From Pontederia crassipes (taxonomy: Eukaryota > Streptophyta > Magnoliopsida > Commelinales > Pontederiaceae), in NCBI GenBank assembly GCA_030549335.1, contig CM060190.1:65238118-65302117 (forward strand): 64,000 nt of DNA, read 5' to 3'. Position numbers and translations under genes: made by a program. A model generated the notes under the pieces. The model saw nothing but the letters and a program-made list of their open reading frames with translations, did not search any database and had not been told where the DNA came from. Of this stretch, positions 27,801-38,407 are shown one piece after another; within the stretch, counting starts at the first letter, position 1, and every line of letters begins with the position of its first letter.

Positions 27801-30800
27801 GAGAGGCCATTTTTTAGGGAGAAGTCGAGAGATTGATAATCACATATAAATCAAATTATATTTGTATTATTATATCTTCATTAAATTCATAATTGATTCA
27901 TTTAATTCAATATTGTAGGTTATTAATAAAAAAATTAGAATCTATAATTATTTTATTGAATTTCAAGATTCATAAAAGTCGAACGAAATCGGACAATAGC
28001 AAAAATCACCTTTCTATTAGTTCCCTAGTGAAATCAACTGTCATAGTCGAGGCATTTGGACTCTAGCTAAGTATAGGAATTTGCAACACTTCTACTAGTT
28101 TCATGATCGTAGGGAATTCTACACGGTAGCAGAGGTATCTAGATCGTAACACAGCCTATTGAACCGTATTTTCCCAATCCTAATCATATTAGGATTATTT
28201 TGGATATTTCTCTATAAACCTAACACTGAGACAATAAAAGAGATTCTTCTTCGGAGAAAAGGGTAGTGGCTGGTTCGGGACGAGAGGAGGACTAGCACAT
28301 CTGTATTTTGTTGCACTTTTCTTTACTATTTTCTATTGAGGCTTTGAATCCTATTTACTCTTTAATGCAAACAATTTTTATTCGGATGATTCCTTGCATC
28401 ATGTGTGGCTAAATCTTTGTTTCTGGGATTAAATGAATCCTAAAGTTTGATTGTAGAAATATAATCTAGATGTTCTTTGTCCTTCTTAGACTGATCATCT
28501 AATTAGGAATCTTTTTTATTATGAAAGCAATTCACTAAGATTGTTTAAAATGAATTACAACAAATGTATTGCCTCTTAGAAATAAGAGCATCCATTTTTT
28601 CTCAAATTATCTTATTTTCTAATACAATTAAATAATTTAAATGAACATAAAAATATGATTTATTATTTTAATTAAAATTATATCAAACTAAAAAGGAGAT
28701 GTATGACTTTTAAATAATAAGTAGAACAATTATGATTAAAACATTATGAAATCTCTATGATCATTTTCCTACGTGAATTCAAAGCCCTAGAGATTACTTG
28801 TTGATAAAATCCTTCAATTATTTCTTCCCTGTTAATCACTGCAATTAGTGAGTTATTTTCCTATTTTGTTATTTCTTTTTATTTTCTTTTAGTTATTTTC
28901 TATATTCAAGTAATCATCTAAATAATATTTAAAAATATATCATTTAAGTACTTGAACTCTTCTCTAGGACGATATTTATATGTTGTGATTTTGATTCAGT
29001 ATATTTGCTGATGATTTGTTAGAAATTCTTGCATCTGAAAATTTGTAGTAAATGTGTGGAACCTCTTAATGCTAATTGATTAATGATTGTGACAAGGATA
29101 GACAAATCATATCATAGTCCATGGTTAGTCAAGCAGAGAAATAATTTCTAGGTCAACTCGAGAGCACAGTGGGTTTAGGAAGGGAAAACAAGTTAAGAAG
29201 AATTTTTCATTGGTTGTTATTCCTATTCGATAAGGGGATGTGAGATTGTGAGTCATGGTTTGCGCTTTGAAATTTGAGGTATGAGAGAAGATTTTAGATA
29301 CCTATATCAACAAAAGAATCTCAAAAGAATGCAATTTATGACTGTAATTGTCCTAGAGTTGGGACATTGTAGCGAGAGAGATCGGCACTGCAAGAGCAAA
29401 TAAAATTCAACCTTACAATTAAGAGGTCAGGGATAGTTGTTTGCTCCCTTATGACAAATGCATTGATCCAAATCTTATTTTTAATTGCCTCCAAACTAAT
29501 TAACAACATTCCTCTATCAAAAACTAATCCTAAGCCTTTATTGCATTGAATTTATATTTAACTCTTTCAGTATTATCTAGTTAGTTTTCATTCTTAGTTT
29601 TCTTAAATAATAGTTATTCTTATTTATGATCGTTAATTCATTTGTATTAACTTTGAAAACACCTAAACAACAACAATAAAGCCTTATCCCACTAGGTGGG
29701 GTCGGCTACATGGATCATATTATTATAGGCTACATGGATCAACAACAATAATATAGGCGGAGTTTGAAAACACCTAAACATTATATTAAAATAGTTATGA
29801 TTTCTTACCTTTGTATATATTTTGAACTTATAATTGTATTGACTCTTAATGCTAAATCAATTAGTAGTTTAGAGTTTTTGTCAATTTTATACCCTTTATA
29901 TTGAAATATGATTTTTGCATATGTTATTATAGTTAATTTTGTGTATAGGGATTTCAAAATATGAACTGTCTAATTAAGCTTATTTCATTTTCACATTGTT
30001 GGTTATTTTTGTCATAGACTAGAATATTTGAAGTCACAATATTAAATATTTTTTTGTCTGATTGTGTAACTTATACATCAATCTATATGAAAAACTCATC
30101 AAATTTCTTTTTCCATTGTCAATCGCCATTTTATGCACTTGGATGCTTCCTCAAACATATCAAATTTCCTTTTTTTTAATATCTCGTATTATGTTGCAAT
30201 TGCATATTTAATAATTAATCTTCATTGTCTATTTTTTCTTCTTGATTCTTGAGAAACTTCCAAATTTATATCAATTCTTAGCATGTAACATGTTGTTGCA
30301 TGTCTTTGCTAGGTGAGTGTCATTTCTTTCGGCCACATCATTTTGTTGAGATATTTGAACAAGTACATATATAAGGCAGTGGAAAGTACTAGGATAATTC
30401 CTTTAACATACTCTTCCATTATCTGTGCATAAACATTAAGTATTTCGACCAATTTTCTTCTCAGTGATTTTTTAAAAATTCTTAAATTTATTCAATATAT
30501 TTAACTTCTTCATGTAGCCGACCTAAACATATTTCAAGAAATCATCAATGAATTATATAGCAAAAGCCATGAGCATATGATTGATTCTTGTGTCCAAATA
30601 CAAGATAGCGCAGAAGCTCTAACTGTTCCTTGGATCTAGGCTTTGACTCATCAAATAACATCCCCGACCATACCTGATATTGCCTATTCCAAGCTTTGGT
30701 CCACAAGATTTTGTCAAAATATGTTGCATTTAATAAAGGTTGTGTCACATATATACCCAACATTTCTTTTATGATTTGTTCATATAAGACTAATCATAGG

Positions 30801-33800
30801 CATTCCTTTTGCGTCCTTTCATTTCATGCCTGTCATTATTGCTTCATGCAATAAGAGATTAGAGATCATTCATCATACGCCCCCCAATATTGTTTATCAC
30901 AAGTTTCGTGGACTCTTTGATGTCATGTTCTCTATCTAATTGAGAGTGGCATCTTTAATTGCAAAGGAAACCAGCGAGCTCCCTCTTGCAGTGTGCTTCT
31001 ACCTTGTTTGTGCGTTTTGATGAGTGCTTAATTTTCATTTTCAAAGGACTTCCTATTTAACTATTTTGATTTAAACAATCTTATCCTAAACTTGTTATTT
31101 TCTAATATAAAACTTGTGGAATTAAATAATTAATTAGTAATTATTCAGCATACGATAAAGCTCAACTTTATTATTTGAGCGACTAGCACATTTACAACAA
31201 TTTTTCTTACACAAAACTTTGTTGAGTTGCTTTTCTTAAATAAATCAATCAAAAGTAAATAACTCACCAGAAAAGTGAATTCACTTTCGCACTCAATTTT
31301 TGCACAAAACATTCTAAGGTTGAAATTCAAATCATCCTTTTCAATTTGCCCAATAATTGTAAACAAATACTTTAAACACATCAAAAAAATTCACAAGATA
31401 ACATAATCAGAATTCAACTTCAACTAAATGTGTCACTTTGTTGTTTAATACTTTCTTTTCGGTAATGTTTGTGGATGTATTAATACTTGTTCAAGTCAAT
31501 TATGAGTCAATCAGACTGCATACGCATAAAAGGCTTTAACAAAACATAACAAAAGCCATAAAGATGACAAAGAGAATCAAAATTCAACTATAAATGTTAT
31601 ACCTCGTGGGATATTAGGACATTTCAGTGCATTAATATATACTTGTTCAACCTGCTATGATCGTATTTTATGCACCTAACTAAAGGATCCCGTTTAAAAA
31701 AATTCTTCAAGCAATATGGTTTGAAATCAAATTGTCTCAGCTAAACAGTAAAAGATATACTACAGAAATTCCTCCTATTTATGTATTGTCATCTTGATCT
31801 ACTCGTGTGAGTTGAGACATGCTTTCTATTACCTACATTGATCATGCATTATGAAAATAATAACATCAGCATGTCATAATTCCTAAGATCCCTCGGAGTG
31901 AAATGTATAGCTCGCCAATAGAAACTCATAAAACAATGTACACGTTGATCAATATATTAGGATTGGTTGAGTTCTCCAATCCTAATATAAGTTTGGGATA
32001 ACTGAGAGCGTGCGTATAATTTTTTTAGGAGAAAAAGGATGACTACCGAAGTTGTGATTGCCATCTAGCTATATATAACAGTGGAATGAAAGTTATGTAC
32101 AAAAATATGCTCTCAAAAGGAGAGCAGCGACAGAATGAAATATATCTCATCAAGCCAAAATCCCGATCCCCAAAAGAGAGTGTACGTATAGTTGACAACA
32201 CATTCATAGTTTATCATTATTTACTGTAGAATTGATAGGATGTCATTGCAATAATATATCTTGAGTTCGATGAATTTTTTTATCCATGTTCTAATAATAT
32301 AAGTTTTAGGTTAATTTGATTATCGTGATGGAATAATCAGACTCAAGAAATAATTAATCTCGTGTTCACAATCTTTCTGTCATGTATACAAATTATAGTT
32401 AGGACAAATATTAATTAAGTAGACATGATCAATTTGGAATGATGAAACAAAATTTTAGATTATTGTTAACACTTAACAGAAACCAACACAGAATTATTAG
32501 CATTCGTTCAAAACTCGGATTAGAAGTCAAACAAAAAATATTGTGGGCTGGTTGATAATACTATTATGAAAGGCATGAGTTGAAGTTATAAGTAAGTTGA
32601 CCCTTGATAATATAATTCATCTACTGAACATCATTTAGCAAGTTTTGTTCCTTGGAGTACTCTAGGAAAGAAATTCAATTTAGTTGCGTATTTTGGTGTG
32701 TTAATTATGAGGTCAGAACTGCATAAAACCAGAAGTAAGGAAATTTATAAAAATTAGTCAGGATAATGTTTTGTATTTCTGTTAGATCACTTCTAAATAG
32801 ATTCTAGTTGGCGTAGGGGAAGCCGAAAAAAGAAATGTTTAAGGAAAGATTTTCATAAAACAAGAATAGGTGAATTCGGTGTGTATCAGATTATCGATCT
32901 ATCAATCAAGAGATGATTGATAAAGCACCTGGTTGGCCTACGGGCATCGGACACAATGGCTAGCTAATGCCTCTAATTAACTAGCTAGTTAAGTTTTAGT
33001 AATATGTTTAACATGAAACACATCATAATCCTCAAATTATGCACATACATACGGTTCATGGCATAATATATGTATGTTTGGATGATGTATAACTGTGCTA
33101 AGCGTACATATAAATATTTGAAGAGGGAGTATCTTAGCTGCATATGAGAACTAGAGTTTTAAGATGTTCTCTCCGTGTATATTGCAGATTTATGTGGCGG
33201 AAATTGAGTGATTGAAGCTTTTTATTGTTTTCTTCCGACTTCTTTCTTATTATAACTTCTGACGATTTTGTATCTTAGGATATACGGTAAAAGTTTATTT
33301 CACAGTTACATGGGTTGGCTACACAAACATAGGTCATTACTTGATGTCTATAAATTCTTTCAGAAGTGAATTAGGATTAACTCTTGTTAATTATATATCA
33401 TGACGGTACGTGTGTTTATGGCATAAAACCATTTCATATAGATGGGTAAACAGAACGAAGCACACCAATATAGTTAAACGTCACAAAGGAAACATGCATG
33501 TACAATAGTACACACTTCATGTACCATATGTCAAGTAAAGTGGCTTTCACATTTTTCTCAAGGAATTAAGACAATAAAAAGGACGTAAACCGCCATCAAT
33601 GTTAAGGTAATGGGCGACAGAATGCTGAGCTACTTGAACAAAAAGATGCAGACTCCTTTGATACAGGAAATCGCACGAGAAAACTGAGTGGGGCGGCCAA
33701 ATTTATGGAGTACATGATGAGGAGATCCTCGAAGATACAAACACTTAGCAGAACGAACAAAGGCAAGAGATGATGAGGGCTATAACTGCCAAGTCTTTTA

Positions 33801-34197
33801 GGCGTCTGATAAGCATGTATCAAGCAGGCAATGGATCTATATGCACATAGAATATGAGATGGGAAGTACGTTGTTGCAGAAAAAAGAGTCGGCAAGATAA
33901 GCGTTCAAAGCACTCGTCGATTCGTTCATTCTAATTGGATGTTTTGAGTAGAGAGAGAGAGAGAGAGAAACAATATCTAGTTGCAGCTCGGATTGCATGG
34001 TGATGGATCACTCACCTCGAGCTGGCGAACTCGTAGAGCTTCCCCCGGGGGGAGAAGATGATCAGCGCGACCTCGGCGTCGCACAGCACGGAGAGCTCGA
34101 AGGCCTTCTTCAGCAGCCCTCCCCGCCGCTTCGAAAAGGTCACCTGCCGGCTCGTCGCGTTCTCTATCCTCTTCAGCTCCGTCTTCCCCCTCACCAT
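7847..34197 (-). CDS. SOC1: SOC1/TM3-clade MIKC-type MADS-box transcription factor
   Basis: Seven coding exons on the minus strand: 34016-34197, 8977-9055, 8605-8666, 8386-8485, 8267-8308, 8141-8182 and 7847-7993. Lengths are 182, 79, 62, 100, 42, 42 and 147 bp; the first six are standard MIKC exon sizes. All phases join, giving 217 aa. Exon 1 encodes the MADS domain (residues 1-60, [19 protein letters not shown] through [12 protein letters not shown]). Exon 2 gives the I region ([11 protein letters not shown]), exons 3-6 the K domain ([30 protein letters not shown]). The last exon ends with [12 protein letters not shown] (residues 198-209), matching the SOC1 C-terminal motif. The MADS-helix position that is often Asn in this clade is Gly (KRRGGLLKK). 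Family members bind CArG boxes as dimers and promote flowering. The 25-kb first intron, full of transposons, is exceptional. Exon 1 could in principle belong to another transcript, but phase and clade signature agree. Confidence 0.88.
12385..13345. repeat. CACTA left sub-terminal repeat region
   Basis: Clusters of short GC-containing motifs (GATGCTAA, GTGGCGCTA, GTCGCTA, GGCGCTAA) at 12,385-12,715 and 13,205-13,345, separated by AT-rich sequence with (TATG)n and (TG)n microsatellites. Sub-terminal motif arrays are where CACTA transposase accessory proteins bind, by family knowledge. Confidence 0.5.
12811..12875. repeat. (TA)n/(TATG)n microsatellite
   Basis: TA dinucleotides pass into about seven GTAT units and back to TA. 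A second short (TG)n tract lies at 13,019-13,034. Confidence 0.9.
13346..13730. other. GC-rich segment of unknown origin inside the CACTA element
   Basis: The composition changes sharply to CGCC/GTCGCC-rich sequence with overlapping ORFs on both strands (for example 13,513-13,728 plus, 13,343-13,618 minus). Low-complexity Ser/Pro or Trp/Gly/Arg translations give no recognisable domain. It may be a captured gene fragment or 5' UTR of the transposase gene; neither can be shown. Confidence 0.3.
15300..15333. repeat. Perfect 14-bp hairpin
   Basis: Arms GTAAGATTATTCTT (15,300-15,313) and AAGAATAATCTTAC (15,320-15,333) around a 6-base loop ATTCTG. It lies in non-coding sequence of the CACTA relic. 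Function unknown. Confidence 0.8.
15430..17555 (+). pseudogene. TNP2-like CACTA transposase relic, N-terminal and central part
   Basis: Fragments in changing plus frames follow the order of En/Spm TNP2 transposases: a CPCQKCK-like cluster near 15,560; a CRNHCILY-type segment near 15,960; MRWHKEE with a following HPFADG segment near 16,140-16,210; then LGLCANRFN. The clearest piece is an 85-codon open stretch at 16,356-16,613 with [25 protein letters not shown] and [31 protein letters not shown] motif near 17,525-17,555 is the last piece before the Gypsy LTR. Frameshifts and stops are frequent and no functional product is possible. The gene appears to resume after 22,973. Confidence 0.75.
17556..18076 (+). 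repeat. 5' LTR of the Gypsy element
   Basis: 521 bases, TG...CA, clearly homologous along its length to 22,445-22,973 (for example ATAAGGGGAGACCACTAGAG versus TAGTAAGGGGAGACCACTAG). The copies differ by many substitutions and small indels, so the insertion is old. Confidence 0.9.
18080..18093 (+). other. Primer-binding site, initiator tRNA-Met type
   Basis: TGGTATAAGAGTAA, three bases after the 5' LTR. It matches the usual plant Gypsy/Copia PBS TGGTATCAGAGC except for decay substitutions. Confidence 0.8.
18120..19230 (+). pseudogene. Gag relic with altered zinc knuckle
   Basis: Gag-like sequence scattered over plus frames: the open stretch at 18,807-19,076 ([14 protein letters not shown], then a Lys/Ser-rich tail) is typical retrotransposon gag. 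Near 19,150 a CCHC-type knuckle reads [13 protein letters not shown], where the final Cys is replaced by Tyr. Stops and frameshifts break the reading frame. Confidence 0.75.
19250..22330 (+). pseudogene. Gypsy pol relic: protease, RT, RNase H, integrase
   Basis: The protease site reads [10 protein letters not shown] (19,358 on) where DTGA/DTGS is expected. RT is at 19,975-20,418, with [20 protein letters not shown] and [12 protein letters not shown]; the catalytic box is YLDNIMIYS instead of YLDDI. RNase H is broken at about 20,640-21,060. Integrase runs from 21,121: [10 protein letters not shown], a zinc-binding CHVCQQDKN segment, then GLPKSEG near 21,560. Stops occur between domains. In-frame antisense ORFs here (for example 20,008-20,616 minus) are shadows. 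Confidence 0.85.
22429..22444 (+). other. Polypurine tract
   Basis: The GAGTGGGGGAGAA run immediately precedes the TG of the 3' LTR. It is the usual plus-strand priming site of Gypsy elements. Confidence 0.75.
22445..22973 (+). repeat. 3' LTR of the Gypsy element
   Basis: 529 bases, TGTTCAGGG to CCCTGTGACA, paired with 17,556-18,076. The shared core includes GAGTTATCTTACTTCCTTGT, ACTTTTGTACTTA and GGGGAGACCACTAGAGCTC. Confidence 0.9.
22974..24065 (+). pseudogene. TNP2-like CACTA transposase relic, C-terminal part
   Basis: Continues the transposase broken at 17,555. The clearest part is an open stretch from 23,832 ([18 protein letters not shown] followed by an acidic [12 protein letters not shown] tail), which corresponds to the acidic C-terminus of TNP2 proteins after a DLYDM-like motif. 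The upstream 850 bases are too decayed to align by eye. Confidence 0.55.
24087..24655. repeat. Tandem duplication, 291-bp period, nearly identical copies
   Basis: Copy 1 runs 24,087-24,377 and copy 2 from 24,378 to about 24,655. They share, for example, TTAATAATTTTCTCAAGGTA and GGTCGAGCTTCTGGATTGTC. Copy 2 lacks about 22 bases near its end. Only a few substitutions separate them, so the duplication is younger than the surrounding relic. A weaker, older repeat of the GAGTCGACACGACCA/GATGGT core continues at 24,690 and 24,870. Confidence 0.9.
24110..26455 (+). pseudogene. Second CACTA gene relic (Transposase_24-like)
   Basis: Plus-strand fragments resemble the accessory ORF of plant En/Spm elements: Ser/Pro-rich SEPSRPVDG repeats, and a basic [14 protein letters not shown] segment near 26,225. 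The C-terminus [19 protein letters not shown] ends with TAG at 26,453-26,455. The same C-terminal style (SNVR-ND) recurs on the minus strand at 40,630-40,680 in the second CACTA fragment. Broken by many stops. Confidence 0.55.
26520..27064. repeat. CACTA right sub-terminal region and terminus
   Basis: Repeated GCATC/GGCGC/TAGCGTC-type motifs end in GTCACTATTTGTCAGATTTC followed by TTATAGAG, the complement of a mutated CACTATAAGAAATCTGACAA terminus. Confidence 0.6.
27065..29651. other. Intron sequence without recognised genes
   Basis: AT-rich. A stretch at about 28,130-28,380 (TATAAACC, AATAAAAGAG, then GC-richer sequence) looks like an LTR promoter and polyadenylation region, but no partner LTR was found. 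It could belong to the Copia relic at 30.2-30.9 kb. Confidence 0.3.
29670..29762 (-). mobile_element. Au-like SINE, internally rearranged, in SOC1-like intron 1
   Basis: Contains AAGCCTTATCCCACTAGGTG and GGGTCGGCTACATGGATCAT. A second GGCTACATGGATCAACAACA copy follows, and then the ATAGGCGGAG head, so the middle of the SINE is missing and a short piece is duplicated. An 18-bp perfect target-site duplication (TTTGAAAACACCTAAACA) is at 29,652-29,669 and 29,763-29,780. Confidence 0.8.
30230..30890 (-). pseudogene. Ty1/Copia integrase relic
   Basis: On the minus strand, fragments follow the Copia integrase order: [14 protein letters not shown] (30,545-30,763 ORF), then [41 protein letters not shown], then [10 protein letters not shown] near 30,290. 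These match the known DESKFRAK...TFIDD...PQQNGVAER...LHAKN series. Many stops. No LTRs can be assigned with confidence. Confidence 0.65.
31000..33950. other. Intron 1 sequence near exon 1, no elements recognised
   Basis: No gene or transposon was recognised. It includes the stretch nearest the MADS exon, where intronic regulatory sequence would be expected by family knowledge. A (GA)n run lies at 33,952-33,969. Confidence 0.35.
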
Positions 34198-34560
34198 CTC
34201 TCTCTCTCACTCTCCCCTCCCGTCTCTCCCGCCTCTCTTTCTCGCTCCCTGCGACAGGCCGACAAGAAAGAACATAAAAGGAAAGAAAAAAGAGAAATTA
34301 ATCGTGAGCAACAAGATCCATATATATCTGAAGGTCTCCTCACCAAAAATGGAGCAAAAAGTCGGAGTTCCGGAAAGAATCGGCGAGACTTCCGGGGGGT
34401 TGTTTGCCCCTTTTTTCCCCTTCTTCCTCCTCCGCGTCGCTTCCTTAATTTTTCCCCAAAATGGAAGAAGAAGATTTGGCCGCCCAATTTGAGGCCGTCC
34501 TCCTCCTCATCCTCCTCCTCGACCTCCTCCTCCTCCCTCTTCTCATTGGTCTCGCCCGCG
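34198..34560 (-). promoter_or_regulatory. GA-rich 5' leader of the SOC1-like gene
   Basis: On the minus strand, the sequence just before the start codon at 34197 is a long purine-rich (GA) leader with GAGAGAG runs up to about 34,250. Further upstream a (GAG/GGA)n tract lies at about 34,495-34,555. GA-rich leaders can bind GAGA-type (BPC) factors. The transcription start cannot be fixed. Confidence 0.4.
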
Positions 34561-35015
34561 TTTAGGAAAAAAACTAATAACTATAAAAGCAAAAAATCCA
34601 TTCATTGGATTGGTTGACATGACCAACCGCATAGCGGTCACATTAGTGTCCACTTAAATAAAGAAATATACAGTAAAAACTTATTTATTTGGAAACTTCC
34701 GCTTACTTAGCACTTAAGTTTATTGCTAGATTTCTATTATGACGTATTTATTCACTAAGCTATTTTTTTTGTCTGACCCTTTTTTTTCCGAAGATATTCG
34801 TTGCTGCTAGAAACATTAAATGCTCAAAAAAAAGAAAGAATCTTATGACTGTTTTGTTCTTCCTTTTAAGATTCTAATTTGAACCGCCTACTAATAGTAG
34901 TAATTAGGGGGAAAAAGAAATCGAATGTTAAGGGAAGGAAGTGTGGGGCCCACGGTGAGTGTCGCCGTTCCTGGTCCTAGGTACGAGTTCCGTACGAGAT
35001 AGCCGTCTAGATCTT

Positions 35016-35095
35016 GCCACGTGGCATTCTTAGATGCCGCATCGCGATCGTCGCCAGACCAATTGGCTTATTGGCGGGACTGTCGTCGTCACGTG
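35016..35095. promoter_or_regulatory. Two G-boxes upstream of the SOC1-like gene
   Basis: The palindrome GCCACGTGGC is at 35,016-35,025 and a second CACGTG core at 35,090-35,095, about 820-900 bases upstream of the start codon. CACGTG is bound by bHLH and bZIP factors. Use in this gene is inference. Confidence 0.4.
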
Positions 35096-35099
35096 GGTG

Positions 35100-38000
35100 A
35101 AAAGAATTGCGCTCTACGGCCGCCTCCGAATTGGAGGCTGGGAAAGCAATTGGCATATTAATTTCTTAAATTATAAAAATAGGCCTAAAATATTTCTCGT
35201 GGTGGTCTATTGGTCTATGAAGCATTTTACCCAAAAAAAAAGGAAAAAAACTAAATTACAATGGTATAACAGTAGGACGAACGAGAACGTTTTCGTGACT
35301 ACAGCATAGTTCGATTGCAATTTAAATAAAAAATATTTGATAAATATCGTGATTGAAAAAACAAGTAAATATAAAGATTTGCATTCATACTTCTTATACA
35401 TATTTATTATTATGATTAATTTATGGCATATTATTTCATATAGTAAATATTTTAGAACTACTTTTTTTGTGAAAACAGGATATATTAACAAAGTAAGAAA
35501 TAAAGTTTTTTATATTGATAACCAAAATTAGAGAGATCAAATATTAAAATTAAATATGATTAATTTATCTTATAATCTATAATATTCTTTAGTTTAAAAA
35601 CATTTTATTGTATGTTTAATTTAAAATTTTGACAACTCCATTCGTTATTTTAAACTTTCTTGTTCTAACGTGACATAACATACGAGCTTGTTGGTATGAT
35701 ACATGTTCAATTTTTTTTTTTACGTGTTACTTATTTTTGTTATCGCATATTTTAACAAAATTGATGTGATTGTTTTTTATTTAATATGAAATTAAATATA
35801 TAATTCATGAAAATATAAATTTTCAGAAGATATGTTATTAAAAAGAAAATATACGTATAAAACAAACGTGTGTTTTTAATGCTAATAGCTGTTGTTTTCA
35901 TTCCGATGGCTGCGCATTGCGCAAGACCTTCAAATACAATATTTTTACTTATTCTTTTTAAAAAATCTTGACGATGATATCAATTTGTTAAATGCGTTTT
36001 ACTGTTGTTTTATTCCTTATTAATAGTGAAGTCAGATCAAAGAATAGGAGAAAGGATAGCAACTAAATTCGACAGGGTTGCAATTGACTAACTTTTTCGA
36101 ATCACAAGAACTTTAGGTCGTTCATTTTATTTAAAATTTTCATGTTACATCATCTTATTTCGTTTGACCATAAATAATTATCGGTAATTTAATTTAATTG
36201 TTCTAATCATTTTGATTATCACCTCAATGATAATTCCGATGACATATAAGAAAAGTGAATTTTTAAATTATCAGTTATTTGATATATATTTCAACAAAAA
36301 TATTCATTCATTCAAAATTTGTAATAAATAAATATTACTCACCTTCATTTTTTATTATTGATTTTTTTATGAATAACTTTCCATTTTGTCTGGTGTTTTT
36401 TATGTATATTTAATTTTTTGTTTTATTTATTTATAATACTACATTACTACGTGATGAAAATTTAAAATAACTTTTAAAAATATTTTGATAATTTATTCTC
36501 TATTTTAATTATTATTTATATTACCATTATTTATCAACACTATAGTATAATATTACTAATAATTTAAATAATAATTATTTATTTAAATAATAATTTAAAT
36601 TACTGATTAATTAAATCAGCAACGCATCAAACGATCTGTTATGAATATCAGTTATATAATTACCTCGAATCAAAGATGGAAAATATAAAATAAAATAAAA
36701 CTAATGGCCTCAAAATATGACCGCCCAACAAGACCATCAGTCTAGAAAGGAGGAAGGTCGTATACATAGAAATATCAAATAGATATTTGCCAAATTAATT
36801 AAATTATCCATACATTTATTTTGCCGCGAAGCTTTTTATTTATGGTACGTGGTCGTTTAATAGTCTATTCAAGATATTTGATTAGGGGTGATAATAGTTG
36901 CCTAGCTGGAGTCCCACGATCTTTTATTTAATTGCACAGTATTTTTTTAGTCAAAAAAACATTTTAAATTATTTAGATAAGGACAAATCATCTTCTGCGG
37001 ATCATCTTTTATCTGATTTTTCAAATTCATACAATAATATAACGATATTCTTAAATAATACATATAAAATAATAAATATAATATTGGTTTATTTGGTAAT
37101 TGTAAATACAAGTTAAAATGTCAAAAATATCAAATATAAGTTCCAATCCAAAAATGGAAGGTATAATACAAAATTCTCGTAGATATCAACATAGAAACTT
37201 GTGAATGGTGAACTAATAAGAAGAAATGGTTTTAAACAAAAAGTGGGCCCCTCGATCCGCGTGATTTTTTGATGTTTACAGCAGAATTTTTTAATGATAG
37301 AATATCCTAAATTAGGGTAGACACTTGTTTATATGTTTGTTTTGCGTTTATTTTCATTGGAATAGATTTTTGTAATTTTATCAGGTTTTTAGTGTTTATT
37401 TAATTAAACTAATCATTTGCTTTCGCCGTCTAAAACTGTGGGTTTCCTGACAGGGCAGTTAATACAAGAATCGACGTTTAGCTATCTGTGTGCAAGCAGC
37501 TTACATCTTATTTTAGTAAATGGGTTGGTGACTGCGAGAGCTGACGTGGATACAAGTGACTGGAGACTGGAGTCCACCTGGTCGCCAGCACTAATTCATA
37601 TTAATTAAAATTGAGAATTGCGTGGACCTAATTCAGACTGAGCTATCGTTAATTTAATAATCTTAAATTTATTATAAAATCACCTAAAAATTATTTATTA
37701 AGGGCAATCATCGATGAAGTCTACGTACGTGGACCACTTTGGGTTAAGAACAACAAAAAAAACTTCAATAAATCTTGCTTGCTGTCTCAAAAATTGAAAA
37801 AGCAGAGAGAAATTGTTTTTAATGAGAACAAAATATACTATAGAAAGATCTTGCTTGTTCTATGCATATTCTGATTTTTTTAATTCTTTCACCAAACAGC
37901 CCATTTGAGTCTACATATTTTTTAAATAAATATTAATTAGGGCGCACGATCTCTGCCGAGTTATCAATTACGAGAAAGAAAAAATTGATTATGATCCTAA

Positions 38001-38340
38001 TTTGATTAGAATAGGTAACGATACATCTCGATTTAAACTAATACGATATTAAAATAAGTCGGGGCACATTAATTTTAATTAATATGTTTTTTGGAAAATA
38101 AATAATTATATGCAATTTAAAAAATATTATTTTAAAAATATTTATACAAGCTAACCACATAAGAACTAATCGTCTCGAACAAATTTGCATTGCAATTTTG
38201 TTTATAATAAATAATATAAAAAAAGGTAATGTTGTCTATATGTACTAGGATAATAGGTGTGTAGATCATAACTTAACTTACATGTGTAAATCATAATATC
38301 TAATGACTGAGATAAAATCTTGGAAAAGTAAGTGGTTTTT
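35100..38340. other. AT-rich intergenic sequence
   Basis: No gene recognised. The candidate AT-rich inverted-repeat element at 36,158-36,634 is listed separately. ORFs such as 35,207-35,491 and 36,898-37,116 are low-complexity and unsupported. Confidence 0.4.
36158..36634. mobile_element. Candidate AT-rich MITE with imperfect terminal inverted repeats
   Basis: The left end TTTCGTTTGACC...AATTATCGGTAATTTAA resembles the complement of the right end (GATCGTTTGATGCG...TTAATCAGTAATTTAAA). The interior is over 80 percent AT by eye, with a palindromic AATTTAAATAATAATTATTT core near 36,560. Ends and duplication are not certain. Confidence 0.3.
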
Positions 38341-38347
38341 TTACAAA

Positions 38348-38407
38348 AACCACTTATGTGAATTCATGTTTGCTCCCAACCACTTATGTGAATTCATGTT
38401 TGCTCCC
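38348..38407. repeat. 30-bp tandem duplication
   Basis: Two identical copies of a unit beginning CCACTTATGTGAATTCATGT, with a period of 30 bases. Confidence 0.9.

Larger units (their letters stand above)
9056..34015 (-). other. Giant first intron of the SOC1-like gene (24,960 bp)
   Basis: The donor is immediately after 34016 (GTGAGTGATC on the minus strand) and the acceptor is the AG before 9055 (TGTCAG). Intron 1 is often long and regulatory in MIKC genes, but almost 25 kb is large. The length is largely explained by a CACTA element with a nested Gypsy element (about 12.3-27.1 kb), a SINE and a Copia relic. About 3.3 kb (9,056-12,336) and 3 kb (about 31,000-34,000) show no recognisable element and are the best candidates for ancestral intron sequence. 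Confidence 0.8.

Noticed and set aside
33997..34617. 206-codon plus-strand ORF across the MADS exon
   Set aside because: Opposite strand to a clear MADS domain, and the remainder is a polypyrimidine leader. Composition effect.
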